A stretch of 64,000 nt of DNA from Closterium sp. Naga37s-1 (Eukaryota > Streptophyta > Zygnematophyceae > Desmidiales > Closteriaceae): contig CANJKZ010001112.1 in NCBI GenBank assembly GCA_947471745.1, forward strand, positions 1,278,001 to 1,342,000, read 5' to 3'. Below the pieces are notes generated by a model. It did no database searches. It saw only the letters and a list, made by a program, of their open reading frames with translations, and was not told the origin of the DNA. Shown here piece by piece: positions 1 through 8,798 of the stretch. Position 1 is the first letter of the stretch, and the number at the start of each line of letters is the position of its first letter. The position numbers were made by a program, and so were the translations under genes.

Positions 1-1
1 A

Positions 2-622
2 TGCATTCTGGCCGTGTTGCGCGATGCTCGTGACCCCGCAGCCGTCCACTCGCTGGCTGATGCGTTCTTGCGCGTGGTTCGAGGTGGACACCGGAAAGTT
101 AATTACAACGCTACTTGTCTGCACGATCTGGAGGCGGCACGGCCGCCGGTGCATGATTATCAAACCTACCTCATGCACTTCGCAATGAGCGAAGGGTGGG
201 TGGTGAGTATCTCACATCGTCGTTTTATGGCATATCACTCCAGCGCCTCAGACACATCCTCACGTTTACTTGTGCAGCTAGAGAATGGCCGCTACAACTT
301 CTATCGCGCAGAGGATGCGAGGCGTATCTACTGTCAATTTAAAATACAGCAGCCCAAGCTCTACCAGTACCGTCAATTTTCACATGTTGGCGGCTCGGAC
401 GGTATTGGCGCAGACATTTTGGCGCACGCTCTGGGCATGCTTGCCTGGTGGGAGATTCCAGCTGTAGATAGGTTGTTTTGGTGGGGGAACATGGGGAAGA
501 ACATGTGCGTGTATCCATGGGACATTCCATCAGGCGTAACAGAGCTGCCATTGTATCGGCTAGTGTACCAGGACTACGACCTTAATCGCCCTGATGATGA
601 TCTGCCCGATTTTTACCTCTGA
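2..622 (+). CDS. 3' end of an unrecognised gene (C-terminal about 206 residues)
   Basis: The frame is open from the first bases of the window to a stop at 620-622, so this is the C-terminal part of a longer protein or a last exon; no start codon is implied. The product is compositionally normal and not repetitive. It has a Tyr/Gln-rich stretch (KIQQPKLYQYRQFSHVGG), a hydrophobic, Trp-rich segment (ALGMLAWWEIPAVDRLFWWG) and an acidic tail ending DDDLPDFYL. I recognise no domain. It lies 627 bp upstream of the next gene on the same strand. It could be a host gene or a gene carried by a large mobile element; nothing in the sequence decides between them. Confidence 0.5.
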   Translation, partial: CILAVLRDARDPAAVHSLADAFLRVVRGGHRKVNYNATCLHDLEAARPPVHDYQTYLMHFAMSEGWVVSISHRRFMAYHSSASDTSSRLLVQLENGRYNFYRAEDARRIYCQFKIQQPKLYQYRQFSHVGGSDGIGADILAHALGMLAWWEIPAVDRLFWWGNMGKNMCVYPWDIPSGVTELPLYRLVYQDYDLNRPDDDLPDFYL

Positions 623-1248
623 GCTAGACGGGGAAAGCTCAGACTTGTGTGTTTCACGCGCTAGCTTATTAATTCGAACTCCAGTGTGTCTTTGTCCGCG
701 CCTTTAAAAACGGTATTATTACTCATTCGTACGTCAGGCATGCAATCCGAACACTCTACCCTGAACCGCTGGCAGAGAACGGGAAAATCACAGTCACGAC
801 GTCCTTCACATAACCCCACTCTTTGGTATACCGCGCAAACCCGGAAGGCCATGCCGGATTGGCTGCTAACACGGCGTTCAAGCCGTATGGCACGATCGGA
901 CCACATCTGACGCGTCAAAATGTGTGCTCAGCACACGCGTGGGGACGACGCGCATTTCCTTCCCGCGCAATCTCCTAACCAACCGGCATTCATAGCTGGG
1001 TAACATCGTTGCGTCTGCACGGGGTTTATTTTCCGCGCTGGCATAGATATTCTCACCTGTCGTCGATGATGAGTGACGTAGACTGCGTCCGGCTTCCCCA
1101 TTGGCGCGATAGGATATTTTTGCGACACTGACGCAGACCTTATCCTACGGACGCCCCAGCGAAGCCTGTATTATTATATTAGTGAACCATTGCATTACAC
1201 TTTCATAAGTTACGGTACCACTACTATTCACGCCCATCACAGTTCATC
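623..1248 (+). promoter_or_regulatory. intergenic stretch with a possible promoter
   Basis: No convincing coding frame is seen; the short ORFs on both strands lack plausible composition. An AT-rich TATTATTATATTAG-like patch near 1,168-1,182 lies about 70 bp before the ATG at 1,249 and could be the TATA region of the downstream gene. That assignment is an inference from position only. Confidence 0.25.
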
Positions 1249-3430
1249 ATGGACCCTGCACCGTCTCCGTACTCACCTCTCAGGCGCTCTGGCAGGAGCA
1301 ATGCCGGCGTGCGGAACTCCAGTGACGACATGGTGTACTATGGCCGTGGCACGCAATCCCCCCGCGCTGACGGACGTCCGGGTCGCGTTCCATCTGCCTC
1401 TGAAGACACGACGCCTGTCAACGAGTCGCGTGCGGAAACGGAGACCGAGTACCTCCAGTGGGCGGACCGCCAGGACGACCGCCTGGATGTGGAGGACGAT
1501 GACGACGTGGAGGATACCTGGATGCCCGAAGAAGAACCTGTTGGCGAGGAGGTTGAAGGTAAGTATATTATGGGCATCCCTGCTTGGGCATGTGTGTTAC
1601 CGTTTTGTGCCGGGTCGGTATCCTTTGCGCTGATTCGGCCCGCGCCGTTTACCCTCTCGCCCTGCAGCTGATGGGCGCGAGCACCGCCCGATGTCAGAGG
1701 TGATGGCGTCCTCGAGCCAGGCAACTGCAGGCGAGCAACGTCCGCGTGGGCGAGGGCAGACTAACAACCGTCGCACTGCTGGCACCACCAACGCGCCAAC
1801 GACGGCTGAAGTCTCGATCGACGCTGCGATCGCCGCCCGGATCGCGGAGCAGGAACGCCGTATCCACGAGCTGAACCAGACCATTGCCGGGCTCGAGGGT
1901 AATCGCGGGCCGGTCAGGAGCCCTTCCCGTGCACGTGACACGCCTCGGGCCGCTCGCGCACGTGAAGCGCCATTGGATGAGCCCGCACCAGTGCGCCAGC
2001 GCACAGCTGCGGCCCGCGCCGCCGGGCGGCAAGCTGAGGTAACTGGCGAGGCAAGGGCGCCGATGGTGGAAGCGGCGCTCGCCAGGGAGATTCGACGTGC
2101 CAACACGGGGAGTCGAGCAACTCCTGGTCTGGTCAACTGGGCCGACCGACTTCAGGAGTGCCACGTGTTTTTCCCGAACATGGACGACGGTTGGAAGGTT
2201 AGTGCGTGTGCGATTCGGGGTTCCACTATTCTAAAAAGGGTGCGTGTGTGTGGATGGCAGCAATGATCTGATATATATGCTCCTGCACGTTCTCGCTTGC
2301 CCTTGTATCCCAGGCTGCGGTCGAGGACCTGATTAAGATTCTGACATACGACACGTCGGTCGCCCAGCTGACTTTTTGGATGCCGCCCGCGCTGCTCGAG
2401 CGTCTCCTGGCGCGCGCGCTGCGGATCACTAGCCAGGCTCACCGCACCATGCTCCATATGCTGCTGGCGCACGACGAGAAGCGTGCCGGGTGGATTACTC
2501 GCCGAATGCAAGTTTGGCGCAACACTAAATGGGAGCAGGGACGAGCTTACGTGTACATCCTGCATGAGTACCGTATAACGCTGGCTCCAACCCCCGCATC
2601 TCCCTGCCTGCAACCCCAAGCGCAACTGAGGTGCCTCGCATTACGCGCAAGCAATTCATAGAGCACCACCCTGCCGGTGAGCGTGGGTCCAGTTGATTGC
2701 ATTAGCCCTGTTTCAGGCATGCCTTTTTCTAACCGCCGTGCTTTGTGTGTGTTTCCTGATTCAGGCAATGCGACGTTCGAGCTGCACCCCTGGCATCGTA
2801 ACGCGGCTGGCATTCCGTTTGCTACGGAAAAGTTTGAACGCTCGATTTTCGCGTCATTCCGGCGCCCGGTTCCGCCGCCGCTAATCCTGCGCACCTATCA
2901 CGTCGCCTTTTGGCTGTTCGGGGTAAGTGCAATCCCGTGCACTAAGCAGATGATGTTATTCCAAGCGTGTGTGCTAAGTTTATGCTACCTGGTTTGTGCA
3001 GGTTGAGTTCCCGCTTGTCAGCGGCGGGACTATGAAGCGCAGCGCACCCCAGAACGAGGAGGGTGTGCGCTGGTATCATGAGCGAGTGAAGCGCTGGATG
3101 CACAGCGTGATACTCCGCCGCACCACCGAGCACGGCCCGTTTTGGGATTCCGAGCGGCGCGGTTGGAGCTTTCGCCGCGACAGCGTCCTTCGCATTCTCG
3201 AGGACGGAATGGAGCACCTGTCGCCCACGCTGCCCGCTGTCGCCCAGGCTCCAATTCCGCCTGTTACCCCGCGCGCGGGGATAGCATCGATTGAAGTGGC
3301 AGGTGGGATTTTGGATTTCGCTTTGTCCTGCGACGGGTCGCAAGTGTCGCAGTCAGGTGTAGCCCGCGTGTCATTGCAATGTTTGCACTGGCCCAGGCGA
3401 CACGGGCGCCAGAGTATGTGTGTCGTGAGA
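1249..3430 (+). CDS. unrecognised multi-exon gene (at least six exons)
   Basis: The ATG at 1,249 has a favourable context (tcatcATGG). GT-AG introns keep the frame open: exon 1 1,249-1,558; exon 2 1,668-2,197; exon 3 2,314-about 2,550; exon 4 about 2,631-2,676; exon 5 2,765-2,922; exon 6 from 3,002. Donors include GTAAGT at 1,559 and GTAAGTGC at 2,923; acceptors include CCCTGCAG and GATTCAG. The exon 3/4 junction is ambiguous. The last exon either runs to a stop at 3,451 or splices again near 3,302 and stops near 3,430. The protein is about 550-580 residues: a low-complexity acidic N-terminus (DVEDDDDVEDTW), a short coiled coil (IAARIAEQERRIHELNQTIA), an Arg/Ala/Pro-rich stretch, then a folded-looking Trp-rich region (WITRRMQVWRNTKWEQ; WYHERVKRWMHSVILRRTTE). 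No known domain is recognised. The layout (coiled coil, basic linker) could suit a structural or DNA-associated protein. It stops just before the DIRS-like element begins. Confidence 0.5.
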
Positions 3431-3512
3431 CTGTGTGACTCGGTCGTATGATGTGTGTTGTCGCTTGTGTGTTTTGATGGCTGCATGTAATAGAGTAGTC
3501 CCTATAAATAAA

Positions 3513-3547
3513 ATATTTAGAAAGCTTGCTTTCTTGCATGTAGCAAT
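3513..3547 (-). repeat. DIRS/PAT-like repeat B2
   Basis: This is a 35-bp copy identical to 3,824-3,858. It holds the near-palindrome AGAAAGCTTGCTTTCT at 3,519-3,534: two 7-bp arms around TT, as expected of a tyrosine-recombinase binding site. It marks the outer 3' end of the element. Confidence 0.7.
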
Positions 3548-3642
3548 GGGTTTAGTACAATTGAAATCCATAGTGATATTACAAAGATATGCCTCTATGT
3601 TCCTACGGCTATCCTGTTTCCGAGGGGGGGGGGGGGGGGCGG

Positions 3643-3829
3643 GAAAATCGGCTAAACCGTTTGAAAATGAGAGACGTGGGTGGAGGGAAATGACCTCCAG
3701 CCCACGTTTTGTACTCCAAAACGGGCGTTTAGCGCGGCTCGACGCTGCCAAATCCTACATTACAAGCAGCTTCGCTTTCAAAATACATAATTTTGATAAG
3801 CGTTACAGCTTTTAAAAATATACATATTT
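3643..3829 (-). repeat. DIRS/PAT-like repeat A2
   Basis: A direct copy of 7,633-7,819 in the same orientation, differing at about two positions over 187 bp. It overlaps the first bases of B1. A G homopolymer lies just outside it (about 3,624-3,639), so the 95 bp between A2 and B2 may be inexact in the assembly. Confidence 0.75.
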
Positions 3830-3858
3830 AGAAAGCTTGCTTTCTTGCATGTAGCAAT
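3824..3858 (-). repeat. DIRS/PAT-like repeat B1
   Basis: This 35-bp copy is identical to B2, with the same 7-TT-7 inverted repeat at 3,830-3,845. It lies 137 bp beyond the end of the recombinase ORF, where PAT-like elements carry the internal B repeat. Confidence 0.7.
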
Positions 3859-3994
3859 TGGCATCGTCTCATTTCAAATGGGTCTTCTGAGACATGTGTC
3901 GTGCTGGTTGGCGATGTCGTGTCAGCGCCGCGGAGTGTTGCGTCGGTGACGAGGCTCTCGCTGGATCTTGGACATGTCGAGATGCTCCAACCAA

Positions 3995-4909
3995 CTATTC
4001 TATCGCCGGAGTGATGTACATCTCCTTGGCCGTATCGCTGCGCCACCTCCCCAGCTGTTTCAAAATGCGATCAGGTACTCCTGCGTTGGCGGCGACGGTT
4101 GCTGCGCCTTTGCGGAATGAGTGGGTTCCGAGGTGCTCGAACCCTAGGCCAATCTTGTGAAATGCCTCCTTGCAACAATTGCGGATTGTTGTATAGGAGG
4201 GTGGTGTTGTCGTACTAACGCGACTCGTAGTGTCTGAACCAAAGACTCGTATCAACGGGCCGTATTGTGCGCGGCCATAGCCTGCCAACTGGATGAAGCG
4301 TTTGGTGCATTGTACGGGGCAGAAAGGGCCCGGACTGGCGGCTACTGGGACCCATGCGCCTTCTCCTGCCTGGTCTGTTTTAGAGTGGGGGATCAGGAGC
4401 CACATAGCGTCTTTCTCGAACTCAATCTCGTGCCAATTGAGTGCGACGAGGTCTGAGTATCGCAGGAAGCCGGCGTACATGAGTAGTGGGATGAGCCCCT
4501 TCTGAAACTCGCCCGGGTTGTTCGATTTCAGGAATTCCGCCGCCATTGCATGTACTTGATGCAGCGAGACGGGATCCTTGAGTCGTTGAGGTCGCGGACA
4601 ATGTCGCTTGGCGAAGTCTCGCACATTGGATGTGAACGGCCCGGTCGACGGGCACGTGGCCCCAATCATCCGATGCGCGAAGCTGACTGCCGAGCATGTC
4701 AGTTGTATTGCTGATATGGTGGCCTTCTGTTGAATCGCGTGGACCAGGTATAATGCGAGTGTCATGTCTGTGCATGGCAGGAACTGCAGTTTCACGTCTA
4801 TGCAGAACGCTCGGAACTTGGCCCAGTATGGTTCGTAGGTGCGAATGGTGGAGTCAGCCCTTGTATGCGTCGTTATCCGAAGCAACTCTTGCTTGAGCCG
4901 CTCGAGCAA
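3995..4909 (-). CDS. tyrosine recombinase of the DIRS-like element
   Basis: A 304-residue phage-integrase-type recombinase, close to the usual size in DIRS elements. It cuts and rejoins DNA to insert the circular cDNA of the element. An N-terminal SAM-like DNA-binding part (about 1-110, with TIRTYEPYWAKFRAFC) is followed by the catalytic domain. The catalytic set is visible: Arg150 in MYAGFLRYSDL, His263 and Arg266 in THSFRKG, Trp289 in LGRWRSD and the nucleophile Tyr298 in EMYIT. The ORF follows the RT/RNase H ORF with a 23-bp gap on the same strand and sits next to repeat B1. All key residues are present, so the enzyme looks whole. Confidence 0.9.
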   Translation of the reverse strand: MLERLKQELLRITTHTRADSTIRTYEPYWAKFRAFCIDVKLQFLPCTDMTLALYLVHAIQQKATISAIQLTCSAVSFAHRMIGATCPSTGPFTSNVRDFAKRHCPRPQRLKDPVSLHQVHAMAAEFLKSNNPGEFQKGLIPLLMYAGFLRYSDLVALNWHEIEFEKDAMWLLIPHSKTDQAGEGAWVPVAASPGPFCPVQCTKRFIQLAGYGRAQYGPLIRVFGSDTTSRVSTTTPPSYTTIRNCCKEAFHKIGLGFEHLGTHSFRKGAATVAANAGVPDRILKQLGRWRSDTAKEMYITPAIE

Positions 4910-4932
4910 TCCTGCACCAGATGTGTGAATGG

Positions 4933-6738
4933 TCAGGTGGCGAAGGACACTTGTAATGCAAGAATCGGGCTATGAGGCAATCCTTCCCCAGAAAATGCGT
5001 GAGTGTGGGTGCCTGCGGTCAGGCACTCGCTCCCATGGGTGAGGCAGATATGAGCGAGAATGCAGGCGGCCCATTGGGGCGGGGCGGGTTGTAGTAACGG
5101 CCACCAGCTTGCCCCTGGCCAATGAGGCACGACGAGCGTGACCGATGCTCGCGTCCTTTGGGCGTGATGCAACACCGCTGGGATGAGGTGGGGTGGCGGA
5201 AACGCATATGCATGCTCGGGGGCCCATGATATGGAGAAGGCGTCCATTGCCTCTGCGTCAGGGTGAGGAGTTTTGGAGCAGAAGCGAGCCAGCTGGGTGT
5301 TGTTCGCATTGGCAAATAAATCGATTGAGTGCGGTCCCAAGCGCCGCTCGATGAGCCGGAACCATGGTGCTTTGATTGCGTAGTCGTCGCGATCGATCAT
5401 CTTTGAAAGTTCATCCGCTCGTGTGTTGAGTTCGCGCGGAATCCATTCAACTGTCAACCGGATCCCAAAGGTGACGCACGCTTGAATGATGGCTCTGCAC
5501 GTTGTTGTGAGGCTCGGGGTCCGCGAACCACCTTTGCGAAGAATAAAGAAGACACCTTGATTGTCGGTTCTGGCGAGGACATGTCGGTGCTGGATCCTTC
5601 CCGAGAATGTCTGCAATGCCCATAGGACTCCGTCCATTTCCCGTTGTGTGCTGGAGACTGTCGTGAGGTGCACGGGCATGGTCGCGCTCGCCTCGATTCG
5701 CCTCCCTGGAAACATATCTAGTATCGCTCCCCAGCTGTGTGCGCTGGCGTCCACATGGATTACTGCGTCATAGCTGTTCGGGACATGGAATGGGGCTCCA
5801 TTGAATCTGTCAAATTCATGTAGCCAAAACTCGAGCTCTTCAATGACCGCAGGGACCAACTGCACTTTGCTGTTCCAGGAAGGGGCATCCTGAATGGTCT
5901 GTAGTAGATTCTGGCTGAATGCGCGCGCGGTTGCGCCGATGGCAAGCGACATCGACGCGAGCATGCCGGTGACTCTGGCTGCGTGGCGGATCGGGACTTT
6001 GCGTTCGGCCTTGCCAGCCATGCATAATTCGCGAATGGTTGAATGTAACGATGCTCGCCGCTCGGGACCAATGGAGAACTGGCCGCGCTGTGTATCCAGC
6101 TCGACACCCAAAAACCGTAGCTGTTGGGTGGGTTGCAAGTGCGACTTCTTGGAATTGATAACCAGTCCAGCCTTGCTGAGGTCTTGCACCACCATCTGAC
6201 CCATGGTTCGCGCTTCTGCTGCCGTGCGACACAGAAAAAGGATGTCGTCGACGTAAGGGATGACTCGCACCCCGAGAGCCCGCCAACGACGGACGAGCTG
6301 CTTGATGAGCTGTTTGAAAACGAACGGGGCTGTCGCCAGCCCGAATGGCAGAGATCGAAAGACGTACGAGCGCCCATCGAATTGGAACCCGAGGAACTTC
6401 CAGTAGGAAGGGTGGATGTCAATGTGGTGGTATCCTGATTTTAAATCGACTGCAAACATCCAATCGTCTTCATGAACGAGCTCTGCCACCCGGTTCAGTC
6501 CTTCGTACTTGAATTTGGGGATACACAAATTTTGGTTCACCCTTCGGAGGTCAAGAATCAGTCGGCACTTTTCTCTTTGAACCACCACATTTAGCGGGCT
6601 GATGCATAGCTGTTGTTCCGCGGGGGCGGGTGTGGCCGCACCACTCTCGAGAAGCTCGGTTATTGCCTGCTTGGTGAACGTGGTTGTCTTGCCGGAACGG
6701 CGTGGGTGGTCCATGCTTCCATGGCATCCAGTAGCCAT
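4933..6738 (-). CDS. reverse transcriptase/RNase H of the DIRS-like element
   Basis: This 601-residue ORF copies the element RNA into DNA. The RT domain spans about residues 20-215, with FAVDLKSGYH holding the first catalytic Asp (98) and YVDD at 162-165. The RNase H domain follows (about 320-450): HVDAS (Asp330), Glu367 in REMDG, Asp392 in ARTDNQG and the terminal RADELSK Asp. The C-terminal 150 residues (RLGPHSIDLFANANN, then LVVPHWPGASWW) are the region typical of DIRS-type RT proteins. The ORF overlaps the gag-like ORF by about 190 bp in another frame, so its real start may lie inside the overlap. I name DIRS rather than gypsy because of the C-terminal region and the adjacent recombinase. 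Confidence 0.9.
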   Translation of the reverse strand: MATGCHGSMDHPRRSGKTTTFTKQAITELLESGAATPAPAEQQLCISPLNVVVQREKCRLILDLRRVNQNLCIPKFKYEGLNRVAELVHEDDWMFAVDLKSGYHHIDIHPSYWKFLGFQFDGRSYVFRSLPFGLATAPFVFKQLIKQLVRRWRALGVRVIPYVDDILFLCRTAAEARTMGQMVVQDLSKAGLVINSKKSHLQPTQQLRFLGVELDTQRGQFSIGPERRASLHSTIRELCMAGKAERKVPIRHAARVTGMLASMSLAIGATARAFSQNLLQTIQDAPSWNSKVQLVPAVIEELEFWLHEFDRFNGAPFHVPNSYDAVIHVDASAHSWGAILDMFPGRRIEASATMPVHLTTVSSTQREMDGVLWALQTFSGRIQHRHVLARTDNQGVFFILRKGGSRTPSLTTTCRAIIQACVTFGIRLTVEWIPRELNTRADELSKMIDRDDYAIKAPWFRLIERRLGPHSIDLFANANNTQLARFCSKTPHPDAEAMDAFSISWAPEHAYAFPPPHLIPAVLHHAQRTRASVTLVVPHWPGASWWPLLQPAPPQWAACILAHICLTHGSECLTAGTHTHAFSGEGLPHSPILALQVSFAT

Positions 6739-7522
6739 TGGCGATCACCGAGAGTATGAAACTGCTCTCGCACCACGAGCTCCACCATGGAAATGCCGTG
6801 CGCAGGCGCCCACGCATGGTCGTGACGAGCTTGTCAGTGACCGCGAACTCATAGGGGCCACCCCCCTCGATCGTTCCACCCCCCGGCATATCATCGTCGT
6901 CGTCTTCATTGTCGCTGTCGATGGGGTTGTTCATGACTGGAGCGGCAGCGGCGCGTGTATCTTCGCCCCTTCCGGTTTTTGTCGTGCGAGCGCGCTTCAC
7001 AGACTCCGTTTTCGCCTTTTCGCTTTTAGCAGAAACGGAAGTCGTGTTCGGTGTAGCGATTTCTTCCGTAACAGCAGGGGCCTGCTGCTGTAACAGGGAC
7101 AAAAGCTGCTGCAGTTGGGCTGCAGTGAAGCTTGGCGCCACTTGCGCGTCAGGCCCCACAGGCGCGTCAGGGCCCACAGGCGCGTCAGGGCTCACGGGCC
7201 TGCGGCGCTGACGCGGACGCGGGGTGCCAGCCGCGCTGGTTGGCGCCGACTTGGCGCCTTCTGTCGCGGCCAGCGCCTGAGGGGCCACAGGGGCTCGAGG
7301 CACACCAGGGGCGTGTGCCTCGACTCCAGGGGCGTGTGCCTCGACTCCAGGGGCGTGAGCCTCAGTCGCGCCCAGCAGTACGTCGACGCCAGTCGGGGAA
7401 ATTTCCCCGTCGTCTGCCCGACGCTTGTTAGGACGATCGCCGGCAATTTCGCGTGCGTTTCTTCCGGACTCGGGTCGAACAGAGGCGGTAGCGGTATTAC
7501 CCTCGCCGTCGTTAAGTGCCAT
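6551..7522 (-). CDS. gag-like ORF of the DIRS-like element
   Basis: The frame is open to 7,741, but its first part is read from repeat A1 and is also encoded in A2, so I take the ATG at 7,522 (MALNDGEGN), which starts just inside A1. This gives about 324 residues. The protein is low in complexity: three copies of EAHAPGV, then PDAPVGP repeats, a Gln/Leu-rich helix (QLQQLLSLLQQQ), a basic segment and an acidic run (DSDNEDDDDDMPGG). No zinc knuckle is visible, which is common in DIRS-type gag-like proteins. The role as an RNA-packaging protein is inferred from position only. Confidence 0.6.
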   Translation of the reverse strand: MALNDGEGNTATASVRPESGRNAREIAGDRPNKRRADDGEISPTGVDVLLGATEAHAPGVEAHAPGVEAHAPGVPRAPVAPQALAATEGAKSAPTSAAGTPRPRQRRRPVSPDAPVGPDAPVGPDAQVAPSFTAAQLQQLLSLLQQQAPAVTEEIATPNTTSVSAKSEKAKTESVKRARTTKTGRGEDTRAAAAPVMNNPIDSDNEDDDDDMPGGGTIEGGGPYEFAVTDKLVTTMRGRLRTAFPWWSSWCESSFILSVIANGYWMPWKHGPPTPFRQDNHVHQAGNNRASREWCGHTRPRGTTAMHQPAKCGGSKRKVPTDS

Positions 7523-7632
7523 GGTTGCTGCGTTGTGAGCGAAAATGTCAGAGAGTAAAGTCGACGGGGATTGAAATCGGGGAAGAGACTTCAACTTCGC
7601 CAGCTTGAGAGTGGGAGACGAGAGTTGAGAAT

Positions 7633-7819
7633 GAAAATCGGCTAAACCGTTTGAAAATGAGAGACGTGGGTGGAGGGAAATGACCTCCAGCCCACGTTTT
7701 GTACTCCAAAACGGGCGTTTAGCGCGGCTCGACGCTGCCAAATCCTACATTACAAGCAGCTTCGCTTTCAAAATACATAATTTTGAAAAGCGTTACAGCT
7801 TTTAAAAATTTACATATTT
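7633..7819 (-). repeat. DIRS/PAT-like repeat A1
   Basis: The left (5') terminal repeat of the minus-strand element. It matches 3,643-3,829 almost perfectly and the match stops at 7,819, which sets the outer boundary. Confidence 0.75.
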
Positions 7820-8222
7820 GTGCTACGTGTCAACCAGGGTCTGCGGTAAAACGTGGGAACAACGCGTCGTACTAAAACGCACCCGTGCCTCAATTTCCAC
7901 GATAGCATGCGGCCCGTGCGGGCGACGCGACCCAAATCGGATTGGCGCGTCAAGACCCGTGAGTTACCCGGTGACATGTTACTGTTACACCCATGCTGGA
8001 TCCCCTCTATGCAGTCATTTTACCGTTTGTAGCACACACACCTATAGCCACCTCAATGGCCTTTATATTATGTTTATAAAATTAACTTCTAGTTTTATCG
8101 AGTGTACGCAACAGTGATATCCTAGGAACGAAACGTCCAGAACAGGGGATCGACAATGTCTTGAGACTGATAGAACAATCTCTAGGGTTTGTCCCAGTGG
8201 GTGGGTTGCGCAGTCTCCCAAC
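7820..8222 (-). repeat. possible copia-type 3' LTR
   Basis: On the minus strand a purine run GAGGGCGGGAG is followed by TGTTGGGAGACTG, the usual look of a copia polypurine tract and LTR start. The stretch to 7,820 is non-coding and could end TAGCACA, giving about 400 bp. No second copy is in the window, so this is inferred from the start motif only. The DIRS-like element abuts it. Confidence 0.3.
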
Positions 8223-8760
8223 ACTCCCGCCCTCTATCAATGCATTGTTCATAATAATGTTTGTCACGCGGTACTTTTGACAGTCCATGAGCAATGTATT
8301 GACATTGTTTTCGCGCCAATTTCTTTGTGACGTTAGTCGCAACAGATTCCGTCGCAGCAGATTCCGTCGCAGCAGATCCCGTCGCAGCAGATTCTGTCGC
8401 AGCAGATTCCGTCGCAGCAGATTCTGTCGCTGCGCATTCCGACCCTGAAGGTTCCGACGCTGCGGATTCCAACACAGCAGGTTCCGACGCTGTGTCGTGG
8501 CGAGCGCACGCGTGGTTGCATTCCGCGGCGGCGTGAGCGCGATGGTCATCGTTGGTGCTGTCGCAGCAGGTGGTCGCGTCAGAGGCGCTGCAGCGGGTCG
8601 TCACGGCGGAAGAACGGCAGGCGTCGCTCGTTCCGCTGCTCGACGACTCGCTCACCGGCTGTACGCGCTGTGATGCCCTTGAAATCTCCCTGTCGAGACT
8701 CTTCCAGAAGCTCAGCGCTGCCGAATAGGCGGGATTCTTCGAGCCGGACACTGAGGCCAT
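8182..8760 (-). pseudogene. ORF with pentapeptide repeats; possible tail of a copia remnant
   Basis: The ORF has 192 residues. Its N-terminus (ASVSGSKNPAYSAALSFW) is unrecognised. A Ser/Thr/Cys-rich middle is followed by about eight units of the type ESAAT and a basic C-terminus (HGLSKVPRDKHYYEQC). That last part, followed directly by a polypurine run, resembles the end of a copia RNase H region; this is a weak likeness. The opposite strand is also open over the repeat because the unit length is a multiple of three. It is treated as a fossil fragment or a hypothetical gene. Confidence 0.3.
8344..8440 (-). repeat. 15-bp minisatellite
   Basis: About six tandem units of GATTCCGTCGCAGCA (plus-strand sense) with single-base variants, plus degenerate units to about 8,490. 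Being a multiple of three, it keeps the ORF open on either strand. Confidence 0.85.
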
Positions 8761-8798
8761 TCTGAGGCTGACTGAAAACGGGAACGGAAGGCTGAGAG

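Larger units (their letters stand above)
3513..7819 (-). mobile_element. DIRS/PAT-like tyrosine-recombinase retroelement
   Basis: Read on the minus strand the order is repeat A1, gag-like ORF, RT/RNase H ORF, tyrosine recombinase ORF, repeat B1, repeat A2, repeat B2. This is the split direct-repeat plan of PAT/Ngaro-type members of the DIRS order, which integrate with a tyrosine recombinase and make no target duplication. The A repeats are about 187 bp and differ at about two sites; the B repeats (35 bp) are identical. The three ORFs are long and open, so the element looks whole or nearly so and is young. The pairing of A and B repeats is seen directly; the mode of integration is family knowledge. 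Confidence 0.85.

Noticed and set aside
661-1128. Small ORFs on both strands between the first two genes
   Set aside because: They overlap each other, lack domains and have chance-like composition; the stretch is better read as intergenic.
3371-3751. Minus ORF with the same first residues as the long form of the DIRS gag-like frame
   Set aside because: The shared residues are only the translation of repeat A2; the real gag start is placed inside A1 at 7,522.
8344-8490. Regular short direct repeats as a possible CRISPR array
   Set aside because: The units are contiguous 15-bp repeats without spacers, in eukaryotic DNA.
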